Assembly: GCA_963931925.1 (NCBI GenBank)
Contig: OZ007572.1
Coordinates: forward strand, 24,544,034 to 24,608,033
Length of the DNA: 64,000 bases
Direction of reading: 5' to 3'
From: Onchidella celtica
Taxonomy: Eukaryota; Mollusca; Gastropoda; Systellommatophora; Onchidiidae
Shown here in pieces: positions 33,950 to 44,961 of this stretch. Below the pieces are notes generated by a model. It saw only the letters and a program-made list of their open reading frames with translations. It was not told the DNA's origin and searched no databases. The position numbers were made by a program, and so were the translations under genes. The stretch's first letter is position 1; every line of letters starts with the position of its first letter.

Positions 33950-34155
33950 TTAGTGGTAAGCCAGACCAAGGCTGGCGTTAGGCCCCAGATAGGTGGCTCG
34001 CCACCTAATTATTATGCATCACACTAAAACACTACTCACTGACCGCACTGCGGTGGTATGGTCAAGTGAATAGTGTCTCAGTGTGATGCATGATAAACAG
34101 GCGGCTAGCCATCAGTCTGGTGCCTACCCCAGCCCTGGTCTGGCTTACCCCTTAA
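33950..34155. mobile_element. Foldback MITE, copy 2 (GTAAGCCAGACC ends)
   Basis: The left arm is GTAAGCCAGACCAAGGCTGG and the right arm CCAGCCCTGGTCTGGCTTAC. Pairing continues inward through TATGCATCACACT and its partner AGTGTGATGCAT. Nearly the whole 195-bp element can form one hairpin. It is related to 1331-1522. Confidence 0.8.
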
Positions 34156-34159
34156 TTCC

Positions 34160-34800
34160 CTGGTCCACATCAACACTAAAACCGAAGCAAAACAGATTTG
34201 GGATGTGCGCTACTGGCCTTGGGTCTCTGAGAATGTGACCACGATGTTTATGAAAGAACAATTAATGTTTGTGCTGTCCTTTTCTTTTGAACACTGACAA
34301 AACATATTTACAACAACAACAACAACAAAAAAATGCTTTGTTGCTGAATTGAGTCCATCCCTGGATGCTGCTTATGTCATTATGAACTTATCGGCCATGC
34401 TAGAGAACCATCAAAGACTAAGGGGGGGGGGGGAATTGGTGTCTGGCGCACCGTATACCGATTGCAGACCCGTCAACTAAATGGCCATTTCAATTCAACC
34501 CTCTAGCAATCAGACACTGATGTTTATAACCCAAACTCAGGAAATATTTACGCAGGACTGGTTCAAATTATTCAGAAATTATTATGCAAAAACCACACAT
34601 ATGAAAGGCACTTGGCGTACCAAAAGTAAAAACATAAAAACAAAACAAGAAAATTGGACATCTGGTTCTAGTGACCTGTTTCGACAAATATGGCATACTG
34701 GGTGCTTAAGGGTTTAGGGTCATCCCATGGAGCACGTTAACGCATGTTTGCCTTTATAAAGCCAAAGTGAAACTTTCGGGCAGTATTTCCATAGAAAAGA
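34160..34800. other. Intergenic stretch with no recognised gene
   Basis: It contains (CAA)n near 34310 and a G-run near 34422. A 78-residue forward frame has no recognisable domain. Confidence 0.5.
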
Positions 34801-34801
34801 G

Positions 34802-34945
34802 TTCAAGTTTGAGTCTGAGTTTGGAGAGAGCACGTCGACACGATAACGGGCGTATCTAGAAAGAAGCAAGATGATATACAGACAAAATATAACAGAACCA
34901 TACGACAGAAGGAGGCCCTACCAGAAGCACCCACCAACCACACGC
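34802..34945 (+). mobile_element. Short retroposon-like repeat, copy 5, with 13-bp target duplication
   Basis: It carries GAGTTTGGAGAGAGCACGTC, AGAAGCAAGATGATATACAG and GGAGGCCCTACCAGAAGC. Direct repeats CCATAGAAAAGAG (34789-34801) and CCATGGAAAAGAG (34946-34958) flank it with a single mismatch. With copy 2 this gives two independent long target duplications for the family. Confidence 0.8.
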
Positions 34946-35970
34946 CCATGGAAAAGAGAACACAAAACAACATAATTATTATGTCTCTGGTAATTAACAT
35001 ATTTCACAAATACACAGGTGGGAGAGACATATAATAAATGCAGGTGTAAATACGTGTGTGTACACGTGAGTGCACGTCTGTGTGAGAGGAGGCAATTAAC
35101 TTAACAGCTAATCAGACCATGGGGTAGGGCAATCAAAACAAGAGCACGGTCGATGATAACATTAATTACGAATAATACACAAGACAAATGTTTTCTGGTG
35201 TGATTGCAGAATCGTTATAGATAAAAATAATTATGAGATGGCAGACTGATGCCCTCAGAAATGTCTTGTCTCATTAATGAGGCGCAGCGATAGGTCATAC
35301 AAGTATTTTCTATAGGGAGAAAAGATTACCGTGATGATGAAGAGATGAGGACAGAAAGAAAGAGGACTGTGTGTACATCACTATGGTTGTGTCTTAACAT
35401 TCAGACTTCTATTTTGTGCCTCACTATAATCTTACACTCAGCTCTGCTGCCACTCGCCACTTGTGTTAACCAAGGATGTTCATCGGGGGCGAATATTGCC
35501 CACAGGCAGATTTTCACAGTCAGCTGAGCCGAAAGCATCCCCATCAAATTTTCCTTAAATATCATACAAATAACTTTGAAGAGATAAGTGAACCATATTG
35601 CTTCAATTGCAAATAGCTTTGATGAGTAAAATATAGCATGTACACTCGTGCATAAAAAATGACCCACGCAAAGGCTCATCCAAATATACACAGTGTTTTT
35701 CGTCAAAAGTGAGTTTCCCGTTTTTTGTGTTTTTGTGCTGTTGTTGTTTTTTTTTCTTGCCAAAAGAGTTTGGTTATTGTTATTATTCTTTTCTAACTTT
35801 CCTGACATAATGCCAGAGAATGAATGATGCTGGAAAATATAATTACGAAAAAAAAATTACACCGGTTGAAACCAAAGCCGAGTTTATCACTGGCGGTGTA
35901 CCGGAGTATTTGCTGACAATTATATTTCCTCCAATCACACCCTTCCCCCTGTCTCCCCCGTACCCCAGTC

Positions 35971-36090
35971 AGAGTTTTGAGTTTGGAGAAAACATGTCGA
36001 CGCGATAACGGTCACGCTGTGCTGGGAAAAAGAAAGACCAAAGACAGAATGTAGCAGAATGATAAGACAGGAGGAGATCTCACCAGAAGC
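35971..36090 (+). mobile_element. Short retroposon-like repeat, copy 6
   Basis: It contains GAGTTTGGAGAAAACATGTC, GATAACGGTCACGCTGTGC, AGACAGAATGTAGCAGAATG and CACCAGAAGC. Boundaries are set by comparison with the other copies. No target duplication is visible. Confidence 0.6.
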
Positions 36091-36234
36091 ATATTTTAAG
36101 ACCTTTCTTCAGCGCCGCTACTTTGCAGGAAGAAGCCAAAAAAGACGACGCCAAATGAAGACAAGACTTATAACGAGAAATTACAAAAAGTAAACAACAG
36201 AAAAGCTGTGGGGTCGCAGCAATGCTTGGTGCAA

Positions 36235-36464
36235 AGTCAAAATGTGGCAAAAAAGAAAAAGTTGAATGCAGCAAAGTCTCGCGGAAGAAATAGCCTAACA
36301 CAGAAACGACACAATCAAACGCAAACGGCAAAGGAAAAGGAAAGACAAATAAAGTTTTCTGTATACATGTATAACCGTTGTCGTGGAAAAAAATGTAACG
36401 AGGAAGATATTTCTTATGCGGGGCTTTCCTACATACAATTTCTTCTGTTTGCCATATTTTGACT
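36235..36464. mobile_element. Foldback MITE, copy 2 of the GTCAAAATATGGCA family (230 bp)
   Basis: Terminal inverted repeats of about 55 bp: AGTCAAAATGTGGCAAA at the left and TTTGCCATATTTTGACT at the right, with GCAAAGTCTCGCGGAAGAAA pairing to TTTCTTATGCGGGGCTTTC further in. This is the clearest member of the family. The sequence to its left (CTGTGGGGTCGCAGCAA) also recurs beside the 41382 copy, so the true element may extend further. Confidence 0.75.
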
Positions 36465-37099
36465 AATCCAAAAATACTTCGAAACAGAAAAAAAGAACAA
36501 CTCAACAAGAAACAAGCATCAAGAGCAGAGGACCAACACTCAACAACCATAGTTACAGCTTCAGGCCCTAGAAAAACAATGATCTTTTCGCGCCTACTTC
36601 ACATGAGTACACATTGTAAACACTGTCTTTCTGGTGATCATGGTAAATGACAAAATAGAAACGAACTGAAAAAAAAAAAAGAACGCTTTTGACATTTGCT
36701 TCTCCACTCTACATGATGTAATTAACTTCTGGGAAGACCAACTCAATCTGTTCTTCATTACTAATAGGCACCATCATTATCAACTAAGCTATCTCAGCTT
36801 AATCATTGTCTTTTTGTTGGATTGCATACCAACTTATTTGTACACATCTATTGAAACTAGTTAACAAAGTGGTGACATATGGACTCAAACACACGGTGTG
36901 TGCACGGTTCTGGTTGTGAATTAATTTCCCATAATTACAACTGCAGACAATAGTAGCAGATGTCTCCTGGGGTCTCCCGGTGGAGGTTGTATTGTACTAG
37001 GTCTGTTAAAAGTTCTAGCCAATAAAGGTAAGCAGAAGCTGGGGGGGGGGGGGGAGAGGAGACAGAGTACTAAGAAAACAATTGAGGGAAAATGTGTGG

Positions 37100-37240
37100 C
37101 GATTAGAAGTGTGCCTCGTGAAGAAGGAGTGAAAGGAAGAAGAAAAACAAGACTTAGTGATCAGGACCGGGATCGAGCCCGCCACCTCTGGTACGGCACC
37201 ACCCAGCGTGCCAGTGAGAAAACAATTCGCCAAACCATTC
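37100..37240 (-). mobile_element. tRNA-derived SINE
   Basis: Read from 37240 on the minus strand: GTCGCCGAATGGTTTGGCG resembles a Leu/Ser-type tRNA 5' half, and GCGGGCTCGATCCCGGTCC supplies a B box. A pyrimidine-rich body follows. A diverged relative lies at 38050-38215. Confidence 0.65.
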
Positions 37241-38049
37241 GGCGACGAAGTGTCCTATCCAGTGTACTTTCGAATAGACATAACTCGAACTCTCAAGCTC
37301 TCATCAGGTAAGTATGAACAGAGACATCTCACGAGACCTAAAAGTTTTTAAAGTCAGTCAAACTAAATTTACAACGCAAGGGTTTTTAACGATACAATGT
37401 TCATATTCATATTTACAACAGCCATCGGGGTTTCACCAATGATGGAAAAAAAAAAACGGGTTTGGTAATTACCTCGTGGCCGAAAGTTTCAAGTGTCTGG
37501 ACAATATAAAGAAAAAACGTAAACAAAGCATGGGCCAATGGCCATCCGATGTTGTGTTGGCAAAAGCTTTCGCGCTAATAATGAATTACCAGGAAAAAAG
37601 GGGGCCAAAAGGGCTCATCGGTTGTCATTTTGACAGGTAAATAAATCCGTTACAGGAAATATGTTTGGGTTAAGGGGCATGGGGGTTGCCAGCAACTTGC
37701 ATGACCGTCCAGCTGCAATACAACTGTAATCATTTAAAAGTAAACTGTGACAGGGAACAAAAACTAAATTTAATGGGAACGCAATCTTTCATTCTGGGGA
37801 AGTTACGATTTTGATATTGTGTGAAAAATATTATTTTGCAAAAAAATGGTGTTCGGGGTTGCTGTTGCTGTTATAATGTAAGGTAGCTAAGCTCGAACAA
37901 GGTAATTTTATGCTGACAGGATAATCTGACATCGGTCAATCTTAGTTGGACAGTTTAAACGTGGACATTAAAAAAAATAAAAATAAAATAAAGTTGGTGA
38001 AATGTGAAACTTCCCGACACTCTAAGGGTTAGAAGTGAGCCTAGTTAGT

Positions 38050-38215
38050 GTTCAGAAATCTGAAAAGTGAAGAGGGAGTGAAAGGAAGAAAAAAACAAAA
38101 AACAAGTAATCAAGATGGAGATCGACCCCCCCCCCCCCCACACACACACACACCTCTGCTACGGCATCAACCAGCTTTGCCAGGATGAAGAAACACTTCG
38201 TCTAACCATCGAGAA
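38050..38215 (-). mobile_element. tRNA-derived SINE, diverged copy
   Basis: It shares GAGGGAGTGAAAGGAAG, AAGTAATCA and the ACCTCTGCTACGGCA segment with 37100-37240. The B-box region is interrupted by a long C run and a (CA)n tract, so it is almost certainly inactive. Confidence 0.55.
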
Positions 38216-38661
38216 CTAGAGACTCACATTTTCATTTCAAGACAGCAATAACATGAATAATTTTTCTTTAATATTTACTCTTGGCATCGCTGCCAAAATA
38301 TGATAAAATGCACAAAATAGTTTGCTTTTCTGTTGCCAAAACCATTGGGCAGAGATAAGAGTTTTATAGTTTCACATAAAAGAAGGTACACAACCCACTC
38401 ACACGCACACACACATTATATGCGCATGTTAAAACTTTTTTGAACAATATTACATGGATGTATCTCTGCACATGTTCGTAATTAACTGCGGAAGATGCAC
38501 ACGCACTGTTCTGCATTCTTTCTCCTACCCCCACCATGTTTCTAAGTTCGCCTGTCGAAGTGCTCTCAGCTTCATTAAAGAATACTCTTGAAAGCAAACA
38601 TGCCGTTCAAAAATAACTTTCATTCAAGCTTGTCTACGAAAACACAACAATAATATCATTA

Positions 38662-39126
38662 TCTATATTAATCTATATTAACAAAAGTGAAACCTTACGA
38701 CAATTGCAGCGCGCCTTTCGCTACTCCTCTGTTAATGCTGATTCGGTGGCCCTCAGATTTTATACAACGCTTAGTATAGACTGTCGTCGTGTCCCCGGCA
38801 CAGAAAATAAAAAAATAATTAATAACTCGTAGAACGTTTGTATTAGTTTCTAGGTTGCGACGCATTGGCGTTTGGTCTATTTTTTCGGCAAATTAATGTA
38901 ACTAAGATTGGTTCCGGTATAGACTGTATCACACTCACAAAACAACTTCTGGTTAGGACTGGTTTGAATGATGAGATTGAGTTCTAAGACTATCAAGTAT
39001 GAAACATGTGTGGTCTCAATGTGCCTAGACTAGGAAAAAGAAAGGGTCTGGAATTGGGAGATTGACGCTGCAGGGCCAAAAGTACAGGTTTGTGTTTTCA
39101 ATATGCCAAGGAAAATATTATAATAT
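38662..39126 (+). mobile_element. Helitron, 3'-truncated copy
   Basis: It matches the first ~460 bp of the Helitron at 2058 (TCTATATTAA, CTCCTCTGTTAATGCTGATT, AAGGGTCTGGAATTGGGAGA). The 5' decamer ATCTATATTA is doubled at 38661-38680. Similarity stops where an inverted-repeat element begins at 39127, and the CTAG 3' end is absent. Confidence 0.8.
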
Positions 39127-39279
39127 CGGGTAATATAATTTGCCACTATGTCCCAGGGATCTGACGCCGAAAGGGTTAATGGCAAGCCCCATATCCCAGA
39201 TCTATAAAAGTTATGTTGGTTTCTGCTAAATTGTGTTAAATTAAAGTGAAAAAAAAATATATAATACATATATTACCCG
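39127..39279. mobile_element. Small inverted-repeat element (153 bp)
   Basis: It starts CGGGTAATATA and ends TATATTACCCG, a perfect 11-bp terminal inverted repeat. It replaces the 3' part of the Helitron copy to its left. It contains AAAGGGTTAATGGC, a block found at the edge of other repeats here. Family unknown. Confidence 0.5.
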
Positions 39280-39594
39280 AAAATCACTCCTGAAACTCAC
39301 GGCAAATACATAATAATGTCCTCGTTTGTATTCTCATAATAGTATAATACGTTATCATAGATCTAGGCATTGGGACACATAATAAACAACTGAAACAAAA
39401 AAAAACAAGTAAAGAGAATAAAACATTGATACTGCAAGACTGCATACTTTGTTGACCCAATAGGTCATTTACCCTTTCAGTGTCACAGACCTCCATTGCG
39501 GTCGCCGGCATTTTCCTCAATGTGTGCCTCGAGACTTCCGTAGCGGTAGATCGGGGATAGGTTAGATCTATGTACTAGGCATTGCCCACATCGC

Positions 39595-39885
39595 CTACGC
39601 CAGCCCTGGTCTGGTTCACCCCTTAGAATGACAGTTTTATCTTCACTTTCGGCTGAACTGAGTTACCCACTACACACTACTTCTAAGGGTCTTCTCCATT
39701 AAATGTGTCAACGTATCAAGCGCATTCGGTGTGTCATTTGTAAGTAATACTAAAAGCAATAGCAACAACAACAAACAAAAAAAAAAAAACTCGTATCACT
39801 AAAAGCTACGAGCACATGAAACTTCAAACATCAATTTCTCAAAAGTTGATGGAAGGGAGTTAGAACCTTGTCATTCTAAGGGGAT
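39595..39885 (+). mobile_element. MITE, copy 3 of the CCCCTTAGAATGAC family, abutting a foldback fragment
   Basis: 39595-39617 is the right end of the GGTCTGGTTCAC foldback family. From 39618 the sequence is ACCCCTTAGAATGACAG and continues as the 3402/15877 family to CTTGTCATTCTAAGGGGA. An expanded ACAACAACAAACA tract accounts for the extra length. The shared CCCTTA at the junction may mean that one element recombined with or inserted at the end of the other. Confidence 0.7.
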
Positions 39886-40026
39886 GACTAGCTAGAGGGA
39901 TGCTGAATTCCGGGAGTGTTTCCTGGATTGATTCTGAGTCATCAGCTGGGATTTCTCAGTGCTGTGGATCTTGTCCTGGTTGCAGTGTTCTTGCGTCTTA
40001 TGTGCATGAGCAGACCGCTGCTACCG

Positions 40027-40215
40027 AATGGACGCCGTGGCCTAGAGGCAAGGTGCTCCTCTCTCATGCCGAAGGTGCCGGGTTCGAATCCCGGTCGGTG
40101 CAGGCATTTTGGAATTTTTCTCCTATTTTCCAGTCCCTTATCCTATGGTAGTTAGAATCGAGCACCTAGTCTTCTTTGATAAGGACGAAAAATTCGGACT
40201 CCCCTATGCACGTTG
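40027..40215 (+). mobile_element. tRNA-derived SINE
   Basis: A-box-like CGTGGCCTAGAGGCAAGG, an exact B box GGGTTCGAATCCCGG at about 40079-40093, then a body with TTTTCCAGTCCCTTATCC, CGAGCACCTAGTCTTC and GGACGAAAAATTCGGA. It is the same family as the SINE at 32262-32590, without that copy's internal duplication. Forward frames of 79 and 83 residues across it are shadows. Confidence 0.8.
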
Positions 40216-40599
40216 CGCACATTAACCTACTCCAACCCCACAGATAGGCTACATTTCACAAGAAGTTTTCCAAAGCCTAAAGCTGAGTTTTCATGAGTAC
40301 GGAAAACGGAAACGGCAACGGAAACATCAAAAATCCATCAAGTAGTTTAAGTAAAAAGAAAAAGTGTTCCCACGTGTACAAATTAAAATATTCTTTCAAT
40401 GTCACTACTCGAAGGTTTTTTGATGTTTCCGTTTCCACACACATGGAAACGGGTGCTTTATTGATGACAATAGGTGTGTTGAATATTCATTATAAAACGG
40501 AATGCATTCTTTAATCTCTATCAAATATGCACTTAAAACGGAAAAAGAAAAACCGGGCCTATTCTGTTAAAAGAACCTCTCCATAAGCCTGTTGCTGAA

Positions 40600-40745
40600 C
40601 AATCCAGTGGCTGCCCTGTATTTGCCTCCCAAATCGTCCTCCATTCCTGCTTTCGCCCCCCCCCCTTCCATCCCCTTTTCTTCGTCCCCCCCCCCCCCGG
40701 AGATCAACATCATCCCCCGGGCGCGCCATATCGTCCATGCTGCGA
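40600..40745 (-). mobile_element. hAT-like MITE, inverted fragment of the CAGTGGTTCT family
   Basis: On the minus strand it contains a G-run, GGAATGGAGGACGATTTGGG and CAGGGCAGCCACTGG, matching the middle of the copies at 7565 and 33144. Neither end is preserved. Confidence 0.55.
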
Positions 40746-41381
40746 GTCATTGCTCTAGAGTTTTTAGCATTTGCTGAGCTTGAGAATGCATGATAAATAA
40801 ATAAATTAATTAATTAAAAGTCGCTGTGACTTGGCTTCACGCCCACAGTGGTATTGTGGTATTCACCACCAAAAATATTGCAAAGTGCAGCGTGTATGAA
40901 AAGCACGGGTACTTAATTACTAATTATTTTTCGTGTCCTGTTAATTTCTCGATGTTGACAGCTGTCAAAGTGGGGTTTAGTCGGAAAGAAAGAAAAAACA
41001 AAACAAAAAAAAAAAAGCTGACTCAGAGTCAAGTGGAAACAGTCAGTAAAAGCTATTATTAGAAGGATTTAACATCTTAAAATCTCGGAGTCAAAAGCAA
41101 TCATTATGTATTTTATTGGGTTTTCCCCAATGTATCTAATGTTTCAAGTGTTACTGAAGATCACATGCTCCTTTCAAAGTGTTTTCTGAACAGAAACATA
41201 AAGAAGCTCTTGACATGTTACATCCGCAAAATATAAAGCTCGTTCCAATGTGCAATAAGTTCTTTGAGCAGGTCTCTCTCAATTAAAAAGGTAAAAGCGC
41301 TATACATATAATATGCCTTGTATTTGTGATATTGGCATAATTCAACTCGACCATCACAGCAGAGCAGATAAAATATTATAA

Positions 41382-41575
41382 AAACCACAGAAAAACTGTG
41401 GGGTCGGAGCAAGCCTGGAAGCAAAGTTAAAAAGTTGGCAAAAAGCAAAAACTGTATGTAGCAAAGCCTCGCGTAAAAAATAATACCCAAACGATCCAAT
41501 GAAACGCAAACTGAGAGGGAAGACAGAAGACGACCAATATTTCGGCAAAAGCCTTCGTCAGGGGAAAAAAAAATT
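41382..41575. mobile_element. Foldback MITE family, partial copy 3
   Basis: ACAGAAAAACTGTGGGGTCG, GTTAAAAAGTTGGCAAAAA and AGCAAAGCCTCGCGTAAAAA follow the left part of the family. The right arm is absent, and the copy runs into ATATTTCGGCAAAAGCCTTC, a different repeat-like block. Confidence 0.55.
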
Positions 41576-41904
41576 TGGAAAAGTGAATAGTTAAAACAAT
41601 TGATCTATTTTTTTAAAAATTTTATTTTAACAGAGCAGATTTATAAGTATCAGTATAATTTTTTAAAATTATTTTTTCAAATCTACAACAGAATGATTGC
41701 ACCATTGCTTGTTTTTTTTAACGATCTCTATCAAATCAATAAAATGCAAAAAGGGAGAAATTGAAAGAAAGAAAGACAAACAAAAAAAAACAAAACGTCA
41801 CAAATCGCTATGCTGATGTAACAACAATCGTTGATCACGGTAACTGACACACAATTACTACCAAACATGACAGCATCCACTCTCGCGTTGAGTCACGGGC
41901 ATTA

Positions 41905-42760
41905 CATCCCAAACTCACACTCTGTCCATTCTAGGAGCCTGTGCCTTACTTGCGTAAAAACAGCGAGAACAATAATTATGTGCTTCTTTTCTTTCCCTGG
42001 AAGCACTCTTTCTGTTGTCCATTGAAGTTCATCCCTACTGATTTCTACAATGGCGCCCATCACAATCCAGACTTTCACCGTGTCCATTTTAGGAGCCTTT
42101 GCCTTACTTGCGCAAAACAGCGAGAACAATCTGTGTTTCTTCTTTTCTCTGTTATTAACTCTTAATGAAGTTCATCCCTACTGATTTCTGCAATGAGGTC
42201 CATCACAAGCCAAACTCTCACCGTGTCCATTTTTTTTGAAGCCTTTGCCTTACTTGCGTAAAACAGCGAGAACAATCTGTGCTTCTTTCCTTTCTCTAGA
42301 ATTACTCTTTCTGTTGTCAACTGAAGTTAATCCTTACAGATTTCTACAATGACGCGCATCACAAGCCATACTCTCACCGTGTCCATTTTTGGAGCCTTTG
42401 CCTTACTTGCGTGTAAGAATGTAAGCAACGTGTGCCTCTTTCGTTTCTTTGTAATTACTTTAGTTTCTGTTGTCCAGCTGAGTTAATCCCTTCGGATTTC
42501 TACAGTGACGCGCATATGACAACCCAAAACTGTCACTGTCCACTTTTGGAGCCTTTGCCTTATTTGCGTGCAAGAACGTGAACAACCCGAGCCTCTTTTG
42601 TTTCTTTGGGGTAAAAGTTTGTCTCTGTCGTCCAGCTAAAAACCGTTAAGGGCGCAAATTGGCCGTTAGCGTGTCGGCGCGCCGTTAAACCCAAACTCAC
42701 ACATGTACACTGTTGTCCAGCAAAATTAACACTCGCACTGATCTCTACACTCACAAGTCA
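41905..42760 (+). repeat. Tandem array of about 155-bp units, five copies
   Basis: Each unit contains CACYGTGTCCATTTTNGGAG, CCTTTGCCTTACTTGCG, AGCGAGAACAAYCTGTG-like sequence, TTTCTGTTGTCCANYTGAAG and ATCCCTACTGATTTCTACAA. The CCTTTGCCTTACTTGCG block recurs at about 41939, 42098, 42243, 42398 and 42554. Divergence grows to the right. Confidence 0.9.
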
Positions 42761-42769
42761 CACATATTG

Positions 42770-44955
42770 CGGTTAAAGACTGTTTCATTAGCAGTTCTGC
42801 ATACCGTAGACAAGAAGAACATTTTATGTTTGAAAACAACAATCTCAGTATAACGCTGGACAAGAGGTGGATACCGCGGCCCCTTTTTCTAAAAACTCGC
42901 ACTACACTGGAGACCGTACGAGAGAAAGAGCGACACAGAGACGGAGAGAGAGAGAGAGAGAGAGAGAGAGGGTCGGAAAGAAAGTGTGTGTGTATGTGTG
43001 AGAGCCAAGAAAGAGAGACAGAATCACAGAGAGACAGACACAGACAGACGTCGATGTTTAACTTGAAAAGAACGTGTCACTTCACTAACTTTTCTTCTTC
43101 TTCTTTCTACAACTATTTTTGTCACGGGGAAAGGTGTGACCGCTGGCAAATTTTGGAGCTGACAAAAGAATACATGTAATGATTAATCCCGAAAGGTCAG
43201 TGTCCACTGTCCGGGCACTGAACATTCGCGTGAGGGCGGGGAGGTCAGGGGCAAATTATAAGGAGATGGTTCAGTAATGAGGTATTCACATGTCGAAGGT
43301 CATCTCGTTGTAATGAGTGCCAGAAAACATGGAGGAGGGGGCAGATAATAGTGGGGCACTAAAGATAGCACTGAATGAGGGGACTGCCCTTCCTGGCCGA
43401 TATATTCTATTGGAGCAATGAGTGTCAATCAGCCTTGCCTGACAGGGCGGCAGACGACAATGAGGCATGTCAAGATCGGGGACGGTGGAGAGAGAAAGTG
43501 GGGGGTGGGAGCAGGGGAGAGGGGTGTACGTAAGGGGGATTGTGGCGGTAGGAAACGCTGGTGGACTGGATGACAGTATACAGAGAGAGAGAGAGAGAGA
43601 GAATAGGAACTTAGAAAACGAAAAGACAAGGACTGACAGGGACAGGAAAACAGACAGACGCACACAATGAGGGATGACAAAAGAAAACAGATTTGGGGGA
43701 ATGCCTTAAGATTATTTTTTAAAAGAAAAAGGTTCACAAAAAGTGAAGCAGACTTCAGAATGAAATTTACCATGTAGACTCTACTTGACTTCAGAAAACT
43801 TTTTCACGTGAGAACTGAAAAATGCCGTTTCCTTTTGCCATTTTGACAATTTCAACTGACGATAATAAGACTGAGCCAACTGGGTGTAGGTCAGTTAACT
43901 GGAGCACTGACACTTAAACTAACACTAGGACTGTCAGTGTGTCTCTTGTTTACACTGGACAGTTTCAAAACTTTTAACTCTCAGTCTCAATAAAGGACTT
44001 GTTACATCCATTCAACTTGTAATAAAATACATACTAATATGTCCCAAAAAAGTGAACTTTAGGTAGACATTCCACATTTCTACAAGATGTGTTTCGTATG
44101 AAACTTAATGGATAAAAATTTTTTTTTAAAGTTTGCAGTATAGGATAGGCCTAGTGCTTGATGAACCTAATGAAAGGATGAAAGTTACTTTACCATTCAA
44201 AGCTTTTTAATCTTTAAAAGCAAATTATTTTTGCAGCTCTGAAAAGTTTAACAAGCCCATAAATAAATCATCCCTCTTAGAAAACAGAATTTAAATATCT
44301 TGTCATTCCCTAATTATTGTCCCTTGTATCATTATTGAAATATCAGACTCATGATTCATCCGGTATTGTGTATGCAAATGATGGTCATTAATACAAACAG
44401 ACTGTAAGTGTAAACATTTGCTTGATGAGACTTTAAAGTAATGTCAAAATGAAGTGAGATTCACTGCACAATCTCTGTGAAAATCAGAGAGTACTAATTG
44501 CCTGATGGGTTAAACACGCTTGCTACTAAATTAGTACAGAATGCAAAGAATGTGAAGTATGAAACTGAATTTTTTTGTCTTCAGTACAAAAAACACATAA
44601 ATTCCAATCCAAATTCACCAGATGCCAGTGAAGAAAACAGTTCTGTACATCCCAATCACTTTATGTGAAGTACTTTACAATAGGAATTAGGATCAATAAG
44701 GTTAAAGTCAGGATCACGAAAATGTTGGTAAACACTAGTTAAAGGCCGGATTGGGATAAAGTCAGGGATAAAAAAAAGTCACCTTTTTAAATACAATTTT
44801 GACTGCATGGTAGAGATGTACTGAGCCCTTCACCCAGCAAGTCCTTTCCCACCTATTTACATCCATAGCACAAATTTAAGGGATGACAGAGAATGATGGA
44901 TTCATGGATACTAATACTATGTCAAGACATGAAAGAAGTAAAAAATAAATAATTT
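42770..44955. other. Intergenic or intronic stretch with (GA)n tracts
   Basis: (GA)n/GACA microsatellite at 42935-43050 and a short (GA)n at 43581-43602. From about 43690 the sequence becomes AT-rich and free of G-runs. It lies on the 3' side of the minus-strand exon at 44962 and may be its intron 1. No further exon is recognised. Confidence 0.5.
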
Positions 44956-44961
44956 CATTAC

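Noticed and set aside
40027-40100. Possible tRNA gene (CCGGGTTCGAATCCCGG)
   Set aside because: The same head and body occur in the SINE at 32262-32590. The anticodon arm is not convincing.
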